DNA from: Acidimicrobiia bacterium
Lineage (GTDB): Bacteria > Actinomycetota > Acidimicrobiia > Acidimicrobiales > Acidimicrobilacustridaceae
Direction of reading: 5' to 3'
DNA: 19,971 bases
Assembly (NCBI GenBank): GCA_016462055.1
Contig: JAEMTX010000011.1
Coordinates: forward strand, 1,614-21,584
This document shows positions 12,809 through 19,971 of the stretch, in pieces. Both the position numbers and the translations under genes were made by a program. Each line of letters starts with the position of its first letter. Position 1 is the stretch's first letter. The notes under the pieces are model-generated. The model saw only the letters and a program-made list of their open reading frames with translations. It did not search any database and was not told the origin of the DNA.

Positions 12809-15064
12809 TCAGAGTCCGTTTATTGCGCGCCATACACGTTCGGGGGTGAGGGGCATATCTATATGTCGAATTCCGAGATGGGAAACAGCATCGACGACTG
12901 CATTCTGTACTGCTGGTGTCGATCCGATGGTTCCCGATTCGCCGATACCTTTTGCGCCGAGTGGATTGATTGGCGACGGCGTCTCCATCTCCACTCGTTC
13001 GAAAGGCGGAAACTCAGCCGCCGAAGGCATGAGGTAATCAAGAAGCGTGGTGCTGAGTGGGTTGCCGACTTCGTCGTAGCGAACTTCTTCAAACAACGCT
13101 TGAGAAATTCCTTGAGCAAGGCCGCCGTGTACTTGACCATCGACTAGGAGCGGATTGAGAATGACACCAGCATCGTCGCACGCAATGATTCGTCGGAGTT
13201 CGACCTTGCCGGTTTCGGAGTCGATCTCGACGACTGCAATATGTGTGCCAAACGGGAACGTCGGTCCGCTTGCGGTGAAGTCAGAGAGCGCGAATAACTG
13301 GTTCTCGTCCGCAATCGATGTGGCCCCGATTTCTTCCCAACCAATACTCACCGCTGGTGTCCCGGCAACGTGGAAACGTGCGATGTCTGTATCGAGCACG
13401 ATGTCGGCGGGGTCCGCTTCAAGAAGTTCACTCGCGCGTTGTCGCGCCATTTCGACAAGCTTTTGTGTGGCATCGAAAACAGCGCTTCCTGCGATTTGCA
13501 GCGATCGCGATCCTCCCGTGGTTTCACCGGTGGGAACGAGATCGGTATCGCCGTAGACCACTTCGATGCGATCAAGCGGAATTCCGGTTTGATCAGAGAC
13601 CAGCATCGACCATGCCGTGACGTGGCCTTGGCCATAGGGATTCGAGCCCGTAACAACGCGAGCCGATCCATCGACCAGCACTTCGACAGAGCCGTATTCG
13701 CTACCAACGCCAGCACCAGTGATCTCGACGTAGGTTGCCATTCCAATACCCAGAAGACGAGGATCGCCGGCTGCTCGGCGCTGTGCTTGTTCAGCGAGCA
13801 GTTCGTCATAACCGGCGGCGGCAAGTGCTCGGTCAAGAGAGCCTTCGTAGTTGCCGCTGTCGTAGGTCGTGCCTGTCGGGGTGGTGAAAGGAAACGCGTC
13901 GGGACGAACGAAGTTGCGGCGACGTACATCGGCGGGGTCGAGACCCGCTTCATCGGCGAACAGGTCAACGGCGCGTTCAAGTGCCGCAGAGGCCTCGGGT
14001 CGGCCAGCGCCGCGGTAAGCACCGGTTGGTGTGGTGTTGGTGGCAACCGAATGAGATGACACCTGCACTGCAGGAATGTCGTAAACGCCGCTGGCCATGA
14101 TGCGCGTGGCATACGGAAGGATCGCTCCCATGTTTGGGTAGCCACCAGCGTCTTGAATGATCTCAATGCGATAGGCGAGAAGATCGCCGTCTTTGGTTCC
14201 ACCGAGTGTGACGGTTTGAATTTGTCCGCGCCCATGACCCATGCCGGTCATGTTTTCAGAACGAGTTTCGGTCCATCGCACGGGACGACCAGTGCGTCGT
14301 GACAATTCGCCGAGCACCACGGCTTCGGGAGCGGCGTGAGCCTTTGCCCCGAATCCACCGCCAACGTCGGGACAGATTACTCGCATCTGATCTTGTTCAA
14401 GCCCGTAAATTTCCGCGATGGTGTTGCGAATGGGATGCGTTCCCTGACAACCGATTTCAAGAACGAGCCGTCCGTCTTCCCACCACGCAATAGCACTGCG
14501 ATTCTCGATTGGTGCAGGAGCGAGGCGCTGATTCACCGTTGTTTGTGTGATGACGACATCGCAGTCGTCAAAGGAAATGGGATCGCCGCGGTGCTCTGCG
14601 TGCATCGCGATGTTTGTTCCGACATGTGGAAACAATTGGATTGAATCTTCGGAAAGCGCGTCGCGGGGATCGATGATTGCTGGAAGTGATTCGATTTCGA
14701 CAATCACGAGTTCAGCGGCGTCGACGGCGGAGGCTCTCGTCTCGGCAACAACGGCGACAATCGGATCGCCGACGTAACGGACACGTCCTCGAGCCAAGAC
14801 TGGGCGCGTGAGGAGCTGGTTCAGCATCATGAATGGTTTGATATCGCCGATCGTGAGATCGGCGCTGGTGACGATGTCGACAACACCAGGCGCGTTACGG
14901 GCCTCGTCGATGTCGATCGAGGTGATCTCGCCATGGGCAACCATCGATCGGACATAAACGACATGAAGGGCCCCGTCGATGACGATGTCGTCGACGTAGG
15001 TGCCTCCTGATGTGAGAAGGGCCGGATCTTCTTTCCGGACGACTCGATTCCCCAGAATGCTCAT
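12809..15064 (-). CDS. Xanthine dehydrogenase family molybdopterin-binding subunit
   Basis: This 751-residue large catalytic subunit belongs to the xanthine dehydrogenase / aldehyde oxidase / CO dehydrogenase family. It binds the molybdenum cofactor and hydroxylates a carbon with water-derived oxygen. The N-terminal alpha/beta hammerhead domain covers about 15-125. Cofactor-contact motifs follow: GGGFGAK (235-241), PTGAYRGAGRPEA (346-358), the NPYGQGH region (475-481) and the active-site glutamate Glu709 in GAKGIGESG. The CO-dehydrogenase active-site loop (AYRCSFR) is not present, since the loop here is AYRGAGR, so this is not a form I CoxL. Its usual partners, the FAD subunit (CoxM-like) and 2Fe-2S subunit (CoxS-like), are absent nearby. 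TAGCGT lies 6 nt before the ATG, consistent with a leaderless message. It is followed by an LLM oxidoreductase one base later. The substrate is unknown. Confidence 0.93.
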   Translation of the reverse strand: MSILGNRVVRKEDPALLTSGGTYVDDIVIDGALHVVYVRSMVAHGEITSIDIDEARNAPGVVDIVTSADLTIGDIKPFMMLNQLLTRPVLARGRVRYVGDPIVAVVAETRASAVDAAELVIVEIESLPAIIDPRDALSEDSIQLFPHVGTNIAMHAEHRGDPISFDDCDVVITQTTVNQRLAPAPIENRSAIAWWEDGRLVLEIGCQGTHPIRNTIAEIYGLEQDQMRVICPDVGGGFGAKAHAAPEAVVLGELSRRTGRPVRWTETRSENMTGMGHGRGQIQTVTLGGTKDGDLLAYRIEIIQDAGGYPNMGAILPYATRIMASGVYDIPAVQVSSHSVATNTTPTGAYRGAGRPEASAALERAVDLFADEAGLDPADVRRRNFVRPDAFPFTTPTGTTYDSGNYEGSLDRALAAAGYDELLAEQAQRRAAGDPRLLGIGMATYVEITGAGVGSEYGSVEVLVDGSARVVTGSNPYGQGHVTAWSMLVSDQTGIPLDRIEVVYGDTDLVPTGETTGGSRSLQIAGSAVFDATQKLVEMARQRASELLEADPADIVLDTDIARFHVAGTPAVSIGWEEIGATSIADENQLFALSDFTASGPTFPFGTHIAVVEIDSETGKVELRRIIACDDAGVILNPLLVDGQVHGGLAQGISQALFEEVRYDEVGNPLSTTLLDYLMPSAAEFPPFERVEMETPSPINPLGAKGIGESGTIGSTPAVQNAVVDAVSHLGIRHIDMPLTPERVWRAINGL

Positions 15065-15070
15065 GTCCGG

Positions 15071-15076
15071 ACGCTA
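15071..15076 (-). promoter_or_regulatory. Probable -10 of leaderless molybdo-subunit transcript
   Basis: On the minus strand, TAGCGT is followed by six bases (CCGGAC) and the ATG. No Shine-Dalgarno sequence is present. It lies in the 107-nt divergent region shared with the acyl-CoA synthetase. Confidence 0.45.
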
Positions 15077-15171
15077 CCGGGGCCGAGGGTCCCGAGCCAT
15101 CGCCAGAGATAGTTGCGCTCACGCCTCAGGGCGACCACCATCACCCTCCTGACTGCGTGGGGGAGAATGCA

Positions 15172-16860
15172 ATGACTGGAACAACGTGGGTTTGGGAACC
15201 GCCGGCAGGAGCAGATGCGTTGTTTGCCTCGGGCGCCCCGTTTGAGATCTCGACCGAACCGGTGCTCGGGGTCGATTGCAAGGTTTTCAAGAACCGGTTG
15301 GGCAATATTCGCGAGGTGTTGACCGCGTTCACCGCGCGTCATGGCGATCTTCCCAATCTCGTGTTCCCCGAAATCACGCTGAGTTTCAACGATGTGCAGG
15401 CTTCGACCGCCCGTGTAGCCGCCTGGTTTGCTGAGCGAGGTGTCGTAAAGGGCGATCGTGTCGCTTTTGCTGCGGCGAATGTCGCGCCATATGTCATTGG
15501 CTGGTGGGCGACGCTGGCAAGTGGCGCAATTGTTTCGAGCCTGAATGGTTGGTGGACTCCATCTGAGTTGCTTCACGGGGTGGAACTTTCGAAGCCTCGC
15601 CTGGTTTTCGCCGATGGGCCACGAATGAAGCGCCTGCTTGAAGCTGGACTTTCCGACGATGTCGAGGTTCACGATCTTTCCGAACTCGACCACCTGCTTG
15701 GGCCTGCGCGTGTAGACGACCCGGCGCTTCCAGATGTTGCGATCGATGAAGACGATCCCGCGGTGTTGCTGTTTACAAGTGGAACGACGGGTCGACCGAA
15801 AGCAGCGTGTCTTTCGCATCGCAACTTCGTGCATTTCCCGTCGGCAGCAACGCTTGCTGGTGCAGTTGGAGCGGTGCTCGCGCCACAGCCTGTTCCGGCG
15901 CCGGGCGCGCCCGCGCCGAAACAGCCTTCAAGCATCATGGTTGGTCCGTTGTTTCACGTTTCCGGCGTTGTCCCGCTGATCACTGCTCATTACACGGGTT
16001 CAAAGTTGGTATTCCCGCCTGTTGGCTCGTGGAATGAAACAACGCATCTCCAACTCACTCAGGAACATTCGGTTGGTGGTTGGAGCGCGGTTCCAACACA
16101 GTTTTGGCGGTTGCTTGAACACCCTGATTTCGAGAAGTACGACACGTCAAGCGTCGTCACCGTTGGCGGCGGCGGTGCAACGTATTCGCCAGAGTTACTC
16201 CGCCTAATGGCTCGAAAACTTCCTCAGGCTCGTTTGGGCGTTGGTTACGGCATGAGCGAAACGCTCGGTTCTGGTTCACGTCTGGGCGGACTCACGATGG
16301 ACGAATGGCCGGCATCGGTTGGCACGGTCGAAGCAATGTGTGAACTAGAGATTCGTGACGAGCACGACGCTGTTGTTGCCGATGGCGAGGTTGGCGAAAT
16401 TTGTGTTCGCGGCGCGGTGGTCTTCCTTGGCTATTGGGAGAATCCCGAAGCATCAGTGAAAGCGCTTGATGCGCAGCGGTGGTATCGCACCGGTGATTAC
16501 GGGCGAATTGTCGACGGCATCTTGTTCCTTGAAAGCCGCATGAGGGACATGATCATCCGCGGGGGCGAGAATATTTACCCAATTGAGATCGAACATCGCC
16601 TTGAGGAGCACCCCGAAGTTGCTGAGGCCGCTGTCGTTGGTGTGCCGCACCATCAGTTAGGTCAAGAAGTTGCTGCGGCCATCGTGCTCAAACCCGGTTC
16701 AAGTCTTGATGCCGAAGGTGTCAAGGCTTGGGTGGGCGAGGAACTTGCTCGTTACAAAGTCCCCACGCACATTATTTTCCGCGATTCACTTCCCTATAAC
16801 GCCACCGGTAAGGTTTTGAAGCATGAACTTGAAGCGGAGATCTCAACCCAACTCGGCTAG
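15172..16860 (+). CDS. AMP-dependent acyl-CoA synthetase
   Basis: This 562-residue enzyme of the ANL superfamily activates a carboxylic acid through an acyl-AMP and transfers it to coenzyme A. Core motifs are intact: the P-loop-like TSGTTGRPK (202-210), YGMSE (359-363), YRTGD (438-442), the hinge region RMRDMIIRGGENIYP (456-470) and the catalytic lysine Lys547 in NATGK. An Ala/Pro-rich insert (about 232-252) sits in the N-terminal domain. The ATG at 15172 is preceded by GGGGGAG at good spacing. A GTG at 15157 would place that ribosome binding site inside the gene, so it is rejected. It is divergent from the molybdopterin-subunit operon. With the CaiB-type racemase and the crotonase nearby it fits fatty-acid, branched-acid or sterol side-chain catabolism. 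Chain-length preference is not visible. Confidence 0.92.
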   Translation: MTGTTWVWEPPAGADALFASGAPFEISTEPVLGVDCKVFKNRLGNIREVLTAFTARHGDLPNLVFPEITLSFNDVQASTARVAAWFAERGVVKGDRVAFAAANVAPYVIGWWATLASGAIVSSLNGWWTPSELLHGVELSKPRLVFADGPRMKRLLEAGLSDDVEVHDLSELDHLLGPARVDDPALPDVAIDEDDPAVLLFTSGTTGRPKAACLSHRNFVHFPSAATLAGAVGAVLAPQPVPAPGAPAPKQPSSIMVGPLFHVSGVVPLITAHYTGSKLVFPPVGSWNETTHLQLTQEHSVGGWSAVPTQFWRLLEHPDFEKYDTSSVVTVGGGGATYSPELLRLMARKLPQARLGVGYGMSETLGSGSRLGGLTMDEWPASVGTVEAMCELEIRDEHDAVVADGEVGEICVRGAVVFLGYWENPEASVKALDAQRWYRTGDYGRIVDGILFLESRMRDMIIRGGENIYPIEIEHRLEEHPEVAEAAVVGVPHHQLGQEVAAAIVLKPGSSLDAEGVKAWVGEELARYKVPTHIIFRDSLPYNATGKVLKHELEAEISTQLG

Positions 16861-16974
16861 AGGATCGTTCGCCATTTTGACGTGGTGAAAAGAAATCCTC
16901 TGGCGGCTGGGCTGCGTCGTGCTCTGTTTACGGTGTGGAGAGACACTGGCGCGTCGCCTAACCTCCACGTTCCC

Positions 16975-17047
16975 GCCCGGGTAGCTCAGTCGGCAGAGCA
17001 CCTGTCTTGTAAACAGGATGTCGAGGGTTCGATTCCCTCCTCGGGCT
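16975..17047 (+). tRNA. tRNA-Thr (anticodon TGT)
   Basis: This is a 73-base cloverleaf. The acceptor stem pairs GCCCGGG (16975-16981) with CTCGGGC (17040-17046), with one G-T pair, and the discriminator base is T. The D arm contains AGCTCAGTCGGCAGAGC. The anticodon stem CCTGT/ACAGG encloses the loop CTTGTAA, with anticodon TGT at 17008-17010, reading ACA threonine codons. The T arm is GAGGG-TTCGATT-CCCTC. CCA is not encoded and must be added enzymatically. TAACCT at 16959-16964 could be its -10. The frameshifted 3' part of the facing CaiB gene ends two bases beyond it. Confidence 0.97.
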
Positions 17048-17048
17048 C

Positions 17049-17144
17049 TCACCAAGCGATAACGGACGCGGACGCCAGCAGGCTGATTTCTTCGGCGCTC
17101 ACACCAAACTCGGCCAGCACTGATTCAGTGTCGCAACCGGGGCT
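17049..17144 (-). pseudogene. Displaced C-terminal coding segment of CaiB gene
   Basis: Read on the minus strand in the +1 frame, this segment encodes about 31 residues beginning SPGCDTESVLAEFGVS and ending ASVIAW before a TGA at 17049-17051. The pattern PGxDTxxVLAExG is what normally closes alpha-methylacyl-CoA racemase-type proteins. It directly follows the premature TAG of the upstream frame. Removing one base around 17145 would join the two into a protein of about 382 residues. Confidence 0.75.
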
Positions 17145-18198
17145 AGGCGTACGTGGGTCGAAGTTCGCCTGGAGTGCGGCTCAATCGTGGCGCGGGAAGT
17201 AACTGAGGGACCGAACCTTCCACCGGAACGAAGTTGCCGCGAGCGATGTTGTGCGGATGCTGTTCCGCTTCGGCGAAGCTGAGTACAGGCGCGTAACAAA
17301 CGTCGGTTCCTTCGAGAAGGTCTGACCATTCATCTCGGGTTTTGGTTCGGAACACTTCGGCGAACTTTGCGCGAATCTCGGGCCAACCGTTCATGTCGTT
17401 CTGATCAGGTAACGACGCGGGATCAATCCCGAGTTTGTCCAAAAGTTGCGCGTAGAACTTTGCTTCGATCGGTGCGACGGTGACGTGCTTGCCGTCGCCG
17501 GTTTCGTAGACGTTGTAGAACGGCGCGCCGCCGTCGAAAAGGTTGGTTCCGACTGGACCAGTGTGAAAGCCGGTGCGCGTCATTCCGTAGAACACCTGGA
17601 AGATCGACATCACGCCGTCGACCATTGCGGCGTCGATGACCTGACCTTTGCCAGAGCGCTGCGCTTCAAAGAGAGCGCACACCACACCAAACGCGAGATG
17701 CAGACCACCGCCAGCGAAATCTCCAAAGACCTGCAACATCGGAACCGGCGGCATTCCCTCGGTGCCGATGGAACCAATGGCTCCTGTCATCGCTTCGTAA
17801 TTCAGCGAATGGCCAGCGGTGCGCGAAAGCGGGCCTTCTTGGCCCCAACCGGTAAGTCGGCCATAGACGAGTTTGGGGTTGCAAGCGAAGAGATCATCGG
17901 GACCGATACCGAGTCGTTCGCAAACTCCCGGGCGAAAGGCTTCACAGAACACATCAGCCTTCTCGACGAGCCGCTTGAGTAGAGCCACGCCATCGGGAGA
18001 TTTGAGGTCGATGGCGATTGATCGGCGGCCGCGATCGAACTCGCTATGGCGTTCGGTGGGCTTGTCGCCAGTAGGCACTTCATAGAGCGGGTGGACGCGG
18101 ATGATGTCCGCGCCCATGTCAGCAAGCTTCAGCGTGCCGTATGGCAATGCGCCAAGTCCGGCGAGTTCAATGATCGTGACGCCGTTGAGCGGTCCCAT
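17143..18198 (-). CDS. CaiB/BaiF family, alpha-methylacyl-CoA racemase-like, 3' frameshift
   Basis: The sequence as given encodes 351 residues of a CaiB/BaiF (class III) CoA-transferase family protein most like alpha-methylacyl-CoA racemase, which inverts the 2-methyl stereocentre of branched acyl-CoAs before beta-oxidation. His130 (AGHSLNY), Asp160 (GDFAGGG) and Glu232 (YET) match the racemase catalytic residues. The start at 18198 is chosen for the strong AAAGGGGGAGCT immediately upstream; the longer frame to 18327 lacks such support. The reading frame stops at TAG 17145-17143, but the expected C-terminal segment continues in the +1 frame to 17049, so about 31 residues are displaced. This may be a sequencing error, a real truncation or, less likely, a recoding event. 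The catalytic core is intact. Confidence 0.88.
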   Translation of the reverse strand: MGPLNGVTIIELAGLGALPYGTLKLADMGADIIRVHPLYEVPTGDKPTERHSEFDRGRRSIAIDLKSPDGVALLKRLVEKADVFCEAFRPGVCERLGIGPDDLFACNPKLVYGRLTGWGQEGPLSRTAGHSLNYEAMTGAIGSIGTEGMPPVPMLQVFGDFAGGGLHLAFGVVCALFEAQRSGKGQVIDAAMVDGVMSIFQVFYGMTRTGFHTGPVGTNLFDGGAPFYNVYETGDGKHVTVAPIEAKFYAQLLDKLGIDPASLPDQNDMNGWPEIRAKFAEVFRTKTRDEWSDLLEGTDVCYAPVLSFAEAEQHPHNIARGNFVPVEGSVPQLLPAPRLSRTPGELRPTYA

Positions 18199-18335
18199 AG
18201 CTCCCCCTTTTACGAGCAATGCCGACCCTATCGGTTCGGTGAAATGGCCGGTCAGACGCGTGGCGCGACCCTTTAGAGCAATTTCATCCCAAAGGTCCTT
18301 GCATCGGAGCCATTCCCCGACGAACATCAGCGCCG

Positions 18336-18602
18336 ATGGAACTCACGACACGCGACCGGGCAATTCTCGATTTCGAGCGCAGTTGGTGGCACGAGACTGG
18401 ACCAAAGGAAACGCTTATTCAAGAGCGCTTCGAACTGTCGGCCAGCCGCTACTACGAGATTCTCGGCCAACTGCTTGAAAGCCCCGAGGCCTACGACTAC
18501 GACCCACTCGGCGTTCGCCGACTTCGTCGTCTCCGTGACCGTCGTCGCCGGGCTCGTCAAGAGACAGCGCAGCAGCAAGCCAGCGAGCCTCCTGGTTCCT
18601 GA
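18336..18602 (+). CDS. DUF3263 family protein
   Basis: This 88-residue protein belongs to the actinobacterial DUF3263 family, of unknown function. The core MELTTRDRAILDFERSWW and the helix-turn-helix-like section with KETLIQERFELSASRYYEIL are diagnostic. The second half, DPLGVRRLRRLRDRRRRAR, is strongly basic, compatible with nucleic-acid binding. No Shine-Dalgarno sequence is seen before the ATG, and no TAnnnT hexamer is at leaderless distance, so how it starts is unclear. Its stop lies 2 nt before the next gene, so they form an operon. From memory the same pair occurs in Mycobacterium tuberculosis as Rv0430 and Rv0431. The 137 nt upstream separate it from the divergent CaiB-type gene. Confidence 0.9.
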   Translation: MELTTRDRAILDFERSWWHETGPKETLIQERFELSASRYYEILGQLLESPEAYDYDPLGVRRLRRLRDRRRRARQETAQQQASEPPGS

Positions 18603-18604
18603 CA

Positions 18605-19105
18605 ATGACCGCAGACACTCCCGCCCCCGACGATCAAGATCACGGTCACGGAACGCGGACCGGTGTCATCATCGTCGTCGTTGCGGTTGTCATCGGACTC
18701 ATTCTGCTCACGAAGGGGTACGGCTCGGGCCAGTCCGAGGTTTCTCCCGGGGGCCAGAGTTCATCGAACACCACGGTGGTGGTGTCGACCACGACCACGG
18801 TGCTCGCAAATCCGCCAGCCAGTGTCAAAGTCAAAGTGGTTAATGCAACCAACGTGCAGGGATTGGCGACCAAGGCGCGCGATCGATTGCAGGGAGTGGG
18901 TTACACGCAGGTGGCGGTTGGTGATTCACCGAAACCACAGGAACGGACGACCGTCTATTACGTTGCCGGTTCCCAAGGCGACGGACAGGCAGTCGCGAAA
19001 GCACTTGGCCTGAACCTCGATCAGGTATTGCAGATCCCCGAACCTCCGCCGGCGGAACTTGTCGGTGCAACGGTGCTCGTTATGGCTGGCCTCGACCTGA
19101 GATGA
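18605..19105 (+). CDS. LytR_C domain membrane protein, VirR-like
   Basis: This 166-residue protein has a short charged cytoplasmic N-terminus, one transmembrane helix (about 20-36) and a Ser/Thr-rich linker (about 45-70). A C-terminal extracellular LytR_C domain follows (about 73-165), with VKVKVVNATNVQGLATKARDRL at its start and VLVMAGLDL at its end. The domain occurs at the ends of LytR-CpsA-Psr cell-wall ligases and in stand-alone form in M. tuberculosis VirR (Rv0431), which is tied to envelope integrity and vesicle release. There is no catalytic LCP domain here. The gene begins 2 nt after the DUF3263 stop with no Shine-Dalgarno sequence, so translation is probably coupled. A role in envelope homeostasis is inferred from the family. 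Confidence 0.88.
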   Translation: MTADTPAPDDQDHGHGTRTGVIIVVVAVVIGLILLTKGYGSGQSEVSPGGQSSSNTTVVVSTTTTVLANPPASVKVKVVNATNVQGLATKARDRLQGVGYTQVAVGDSPKPQERTTVYYVAGSQGDGQAVAKALGLNLDQVLQIPEPPPAELVGATVLVMAGLDLR

Positions 19106-19109
19106 GTAA

Positions 19110-19121
19110 CGCAATATTGCG
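19110..19121. promoter_or_regulatory. Perfect 12-bp palindrome between convergent genes
   Basis: CGCAATATTGCG is a perfect palindrome centred in the 24-nt gap between the LytR_C gene and the facing metallophosphoesterase. There is no T-run, so terminator function would be weak. It may also be a protein site or chance. Confidence 0.35.
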
Positions 19122-19129
19122 AATTGGTA

Positions 19130-19971
19130 TTAGCTCATGGAGAATTGATCAAGCGTTTCGCCAGTTCGTGCGACGGCAGTCAGTGTGAGACCCATTGCTG
19201 TCGCTTCGATTCCGAGGAAGTGGTGGCGTTGCGCTGAAGCTTGAAGCGGTGGTGTGGCGACACAAGCATTGATCGGATAGGTCGTCGGCATTCCACCACC
19301 ACCCGTGACAACAAACGTGGTGTTTCCTTGTTGGAATCGCTGGTAGTTGTGGTCGTGTCCAGTGATGACCAGATCAACATCATGTGCGGTCAGGACTGGG
19401 AGCCAAGCATTGATCACCGCTTGCGTGTTGCCGTGTGAGCTGCATGAAAAAACCGGATGATGGAACATCACGACGCGCCAACGAGGAGATCCGCTTGAGA
19501 GTTTCGATTCAAGCCATGCGGTTTGTGTTGGCGAGACATTGTTCGAATCAAGTACGAGAAGTTGCATCGTGACATTGCCATTCGTGATCCATTTCTCGTA
19601 CGAGCGCCCAGGCATGGAGACGTACGACATCAAGTCGTTGCCGTTGTTCCACATCACGTCATGATTTCCGAGTGCGGGCCAGAACGGAATTGATGCGCGC
19701 AATGTGGCGTACGGCGCATCGATGGCTGCGGCGAATCGTGCTGGTGAGCCATCGGGGTAAACGATGTCGCCCGCTTCAAGGAGCGCATCGACACGGTGTG
19801 TTCCCGCCCAGTTCTGCATCTGTTGAGCGACCTGCATTTGCGTGATGTCACCCGACCCCGCGTCGCCGAACGCGAGTAGGCCAATGGTTGCCGGAGCGGG
19901 AGTCGGGCCGACTTCGGTTGTTGTCGTGGTCGTCGATGGCACGGCAGTCGTTGTTGATGGGGCCCTTGTTG
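19130..19971 (-). CDS. Secreted-type metallophosphoesterase, 5' end outside window
   Basis: This is a calcineurin-like phosphoesterase. The metal-binding motifs run in order; residue numbers count from the GTG at 19942: Asp27 in FGDAG, Asp59 in GDIVYPDG, Asn93-His94 in GNHD, His161/His162 in FHHP and GHDHNYQR from 195. This set is typical of purple-acid-phosphatase-like enzymes that bind two metals and cleave phosphate esters. The open frame continues beyond the window edge upstream of that GTG, through more Thr/Pro/Ala-rich linker (TRAPSTTTAVPS). The true start and probable signal peptide are therefore missing, and the protein is likely exported, with a flexible spacer before the enzyme domain. 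It converges on the LytR_C gene with 24 nt between. Substrate unknown. Confidence 0.88.
   Translation of the reverse strand, partial: TRAPSTTTAVPSTTTTTTEVGPTPAPATIGLLAFGDAGSGDITQMQVAQQMQNWAGTHRVDALLEAGDIVYPDGSPARFAAAIDAPYATLRASIPFWPALGNHDVMWNNGNDLMSYVSMPGRSYEKWITNGNVTMQLLVLDSNNVSPTQTAWLESKLSSGSPRWRVVMFHHPVFSCSSHGNTQAVINAWLPVLTAHDVDLVITGHDHNYQRFQQGNTTFVVTGGGGMPTTYPINACVATPPLQASAQRHHFLGIEATAMGLTLTAVARTGETLDQFSMS

Noticed and set aside
12809..15064. Form I CO dehydrogenase large subunit (coxL).
   Set aside because: The active-site loop reads AYRGAGR rather than AYRCSFR, and the FAD and iron-sulfur subunits are not adjacent.
16859..16901. Inverted repeat AGAGGAT...ATCCTCT after the acyl-CoA synthetase as a terminator.
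   Set aside because: The loop is about 29 nt with only a weak inner pairing and no T-run follows, so it is not a credible intrinsic terminator.
16975..17160. tRNA 3' end as an integration site for a mobile element.
   Set aside because: No integrase, direct repeat of the tRNA end or phage-like gene was seen in the window.
18199..18327. Longer start for the CaiB-type gene.
   Set aside because: The added residues do not resemble the family N-terminus, while the ATG at 18198 has a very strong ribosome binding site and begins the conserved strand.

Overview
The window looks like chromosome from an actinobacterium, most probably the class Acidimicrobiia (Ilumatobacter-like lineages are the best guess). 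Four things point there: two luciferase-like F420-type oxidoreductases; Thr-rich linkers on exported proteins; the actinobacterial pair of a DUF3263 protein and a LytR_C membrane protein; and actinobacterial radA, ispD, ispF and rlmB genes. Base composition is moderately GC-rich. I see no phage, insertion sequence, plasmid or CRISPR signature. No gap between genes exceeds about 215 bases.

Left part (1-4465, all forward): a Baeyer-Villiger-type flavin monooxygenase; a small secreted protein with a Thr/Pro tail ending exactly at Phe-Thr-Gly; a strong UUCG-tetraloop terminator; radA; and a dienelactone-hydrolase-family gene. A hairpin built around the two facing stop codons closes this block against the next gene.

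Middle part (4471-9371): a two-domain (tandem) TetR regulator is divergent from a tightly coupled operon of an LLM oxidoreductase, a crotonase-fold protein and a short-chain dehydrogenase. The shared intergenic region carries palindromes that are plausible operators. The operon probably handles an acyl-CoA or another hydrophobic carboxylic substrate. A Crp-family regulator runs towards the operon from the right.

Right-centre (9463-11818): ispD, ispF and rlmB are tightly packed (non-mevalonate isoprenoid synthesis plus RNA 2'-O-methylation). An 8-codon leader ORF may be coupled to ispD. rlmB meets, at a shared CTAG, an oppositely oriented pair: an orphan molybdopterin-binding oxidoreductase subunit and a second LLM oxidoreductase.

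Right part (15172-19971): an acyl-CoA synthetase, tRNA-Thr(TGT), an alpha-methylacyl-CoA racemase-type CaiB/BaiF gene whose 3' end is frameshifted, the DUF3263/LytR_C pair, and a secreted-type metallophosphoesterase cut by the window edge.

Taken together, a conserved housekeeping backbone (radA, ispD-ispF-rlmB, tRNA, DUF3263-LytR_C) is interleaved with catabolic genes for CoA thioesters and ketones. Several genes carry a TAnnnT hexamer 6-7 nt before the start codon, as expected for leaderless transcripts.
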